This document shows, one piece after another, positions 63,123 to 64,000 of a stretch of DNA of 64,000 nucleotides (the first letter of the stretch is position 1; each line of letters opens with the position of its first letter). The position numbers and the translations under genes are program-made. Location of the stretch: positions 517,234 to 581,233 of the forward strand of contig NZ_JAIWJF010000001.1 of the NCBI RefSeq assembly GCF_021654115.1, written 5' to 3'. The notes under the pieces are model-generated. The model was not told the origin of the DNA, did not search any database, and saw nothing but the letters and a program-made list of their open reading frames with translations. The stretch comes from Furfurilactobacillus milii (lineage in GTDB: Bacteria > Bacillota > Bacilli > Lactobacillales > Lactobacillaceae).

Positions 63123-63238
63123 GTGTGAACAACCCCGGGCTTAAACCCGAGCAATAACATGAAACTGGCACGATACGGGTGGTTTTCCTGTATCGTGCCA
63201 GTTTCGGGTTATGCACAGGGTTTAGGGGTTGAGAACAC
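63123..63238 (+). ncRNA. Structured intergenic RNA element after araA (copy B)
   Basis: Same plan as copy A: GTGT/ACAC (63123, 63235), CAACCCC/GGGGTTG (63130, 63225), AAACCC/GGGTTT (63143, 63218), ATAAC/GTTAT (63154, 63208), then a 16-bp perfect hairpin (63161-63176 with 63190-63205). A local CGGG/CCCG pairing (63136-63149) competes with the long stem. No T-run follows, so it is not a simple terminator. GAGCAATAA and TTATGCACAGG are unpaired or partly paired constants. Confidence 0.65.
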
Positions 63239-63279
63239 GTTTCGGCTGTGTTGAAGCAGTACAAACTTGAGGTGAACAC

Positions 63280-63849
63280 ATGATGAAAACGAACAAGCAA
63301 AAAATGTTAGCAGGCGATATTTTTGACGTTTATGACGATGAACTTGTCGCTGAACGTGCCGAAGCACGTAAACAAATTGAAGAATTTAATGCACTAGGAG
63401 AGCGTGACCCTGAACGCAGTAAGGCAATCATTAAAAAGCTGTTTGGCGAGACGGGGCAAGACTGTAGTGTTCATGCGACTTTTCGTTGTGATTACGGATA
63501 TAACATTTATGTTGGCGACGATTTCTTTGCTAATTATGACTGTGTAATGTTGGATGTGGCACCGATTCGAATTGGCAAACATGCTTTGTTAGGACCCAAA
63601 GTGCAAATTTATTCGGTTAATCATCCTGCTGATTCCAGGTTGCGTCGTAACGGAGCGGAAGGTATTGGCAAACCAGTTACCATTGGCGACGACGTATGGA
63701 TTGGTGGCGGCGCAATTATTTGTCCTGGTGTAACACTTGGCGACAATGTCATCGTCGGCGCTGGTAGTGTCGTGACAAAATCTTTTGGTGATGATGTCAT
63801 TATTGGCGGCAATCCAGCACGAGTACTTAAGACAAATATTGAAAAATAA
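63280..63849 (+). CDS. maa: Maltose/galactoside O-acetyltransferase-type protein
   Basis: 189 residues, left-handed beta-helix acetyltransferase. N-terminal MLAGDIFDVYDDELVAERAEARKQIEEFN is the maltose acetyltransferase domain. YNIYVGDDFFANYDCVMLD and YSVNHPAD (active-site His) follow, then hexapeptide repeats IGDDVWIGGGAIICPGVTLGDNVIVGAGSVVT. It moves acetyl from acetyl-CoA to a sugar, by family analogy; its use in arabinose metabolism is unclear. Preceded by GAGGTG; ATG 63280 or 63283. It may be the last gene of the ara transcript. Confidence 0.88.
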   Translation: MMKTNKQKMLAGDIFDVYDDELVAERAEARKQIEEFNALGERDPERSKAIIKKLFGETGQDCSVHATFRCDYGYNIYVGDDFFANYDCVMLDVAPIRIGKHALLGPKVQIYSVNHPADSRLRRNGAEGIGKPVTIGDDVWIGGGAIICPGVTLGDNVIVGAGSVVTKSFGDDVIIGGNPARVLKTNIEK

Positions 63850-63873
63850 AAAATCGTATGTTGCAGGAGACAT

Positions 63874-64000
63874 TGAAGTGAACCCTTAAAGTTGGACAAA
63901 TATATTAAGCTGCTTTCTGAACGGCGAGTTTCCGGTATTGTACTGGAGACTTGCCGTTCAGTTTTATTTTGATACGACGTTGATTGTAGAAATCAATCCA
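63874..64000 (-). mobile_element. End of an IS3-family insertion sequence (cut by window edge)
   Basis: The terminus begins near TGAAGTGAACCCTTAAAG, just before the transposase stop. The adjoining 96 bases code for the C-terminus of an IS3/IS150-type transposase. The exact inverted repeat cannot be proved without the other end. Confidence 0.6.
63905..64000 (-). CDS. IS3-family transposase (OrfB), C-terminal end, partial
   Basis: The last 31 codons read WIDFYNQRRIKIKLNGKSPV and on to AVQKAA, then TAA at 63907-63905. The (D/E)FYNxxRIKxKLxGxSPxxYR ending is typical of IS3-family (IS150 group) DDE transposases. The rest lies outside the window. Confidence 0.85.
   Translation of the reverse strand, partial: WIDFYNQRRIKIKLNGKSPVQYRKLAVQKAA

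Noticed and set aside
63123..63238. Simple terminator after araA
   Set aside because: No T-run follows the hairpin and the extended pairing with shared constants matches the araD element, so a more complex element is more likely.

Overview
The window looks like a chromosomal segment of a lactic acid bacterium of the family Lactobacillaceae. Evidence: moderate GC; a malolactic enzyme with a divergent LysR regulator; an araBDA operon preceded by a GntR-LacI type AraR; catabolite (cre) boxes; and surface proteins with a KxYKxGKxW signal and an LPxT(G/N)E anchor. The species cannot be fixed from the sequence alone; plantarum-like or Furfurilactobacillus-like lactobacilli are the closest match in gene content.

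Layout. 1-805: start of a cation P-type ATPase cut by the window edge. 979-3228: a minus-strand unit tetR - HIT - divergent Sir2 - GNAT, the last broken by an amber codon. 3394-4191: a DUF915 hydrolase. 4368-7408: a frameshifted mini-ORF, the malolactic enzyme and its regulator MleR. 8043-35741: a surface-glycoprotein island with two giant paralogous adhesins. Each adhesin is followed by a ~650-residue coiled-coil/glycosyltransferase-chaperone-like companion. A complete GtfA-type glycosyltransferase and a shortened GtfB-type partner close the island. 35902-38259: HAD hydrolase, XTP/dITP pyrophosphatase and a winged-helix/PfkB regulator. 38550-44641: a nucleoside uptake and catabolism operon with PfkB kinase, TrpF-like barrel, membrane proteins, Fe-dependent dehydrogenase, NupC and nucleoside hydrolase. 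44705-63849: an arabinan/arabinose regulon with GH51, GH43, an unrecognised 787-residue protein, four transporter or regulator sets, galM, AraR and araB-araD-araA, ending with an acetyltransferase. 63905-64000: end of an IS3-family transposase.

How it works together. Arabino-oligosaccharides would enter through the GPH and LacY-type carriers, be cleaved by GH51 and GH43, and the arabinose would pass through isomerase, kinase and epimerase to D-xylulose 5-phosphate. A palindrome ATTTATTCGAATAAAT, or a near match, recurs at the GH43/ArsR, galM/AraR, arabinose transporter and araB promoters, mostly beside cre boxes. The adhesin island suggests that GtfA modifies Ser/Thr-rich adhesins with help from the truncated GtfB and the two adhesin-specific companions. 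No SecA2/SecY2 export genes lie in the window.

The most interesting material is in three places. (1) The duplicated adhesin-companion cassettes carry a covarying RNA element at each adhesin/companion junction. (2) Two covarying structured elements sit after araD and after araA, and a further ~170-nt inverted-repeat RNA candidate lies before gtfA. (3) The nucleoside operon pairs a DNA-binding PfkB protein lacking its catalytic Asp with a TrpF-like barrel lacking the catalytic Cys. Three ORFs are interrupted (GNAT by TAG, adhesin 1 by TGA, a mini-ORF by a frameshift). These may be real decay or sequence error.
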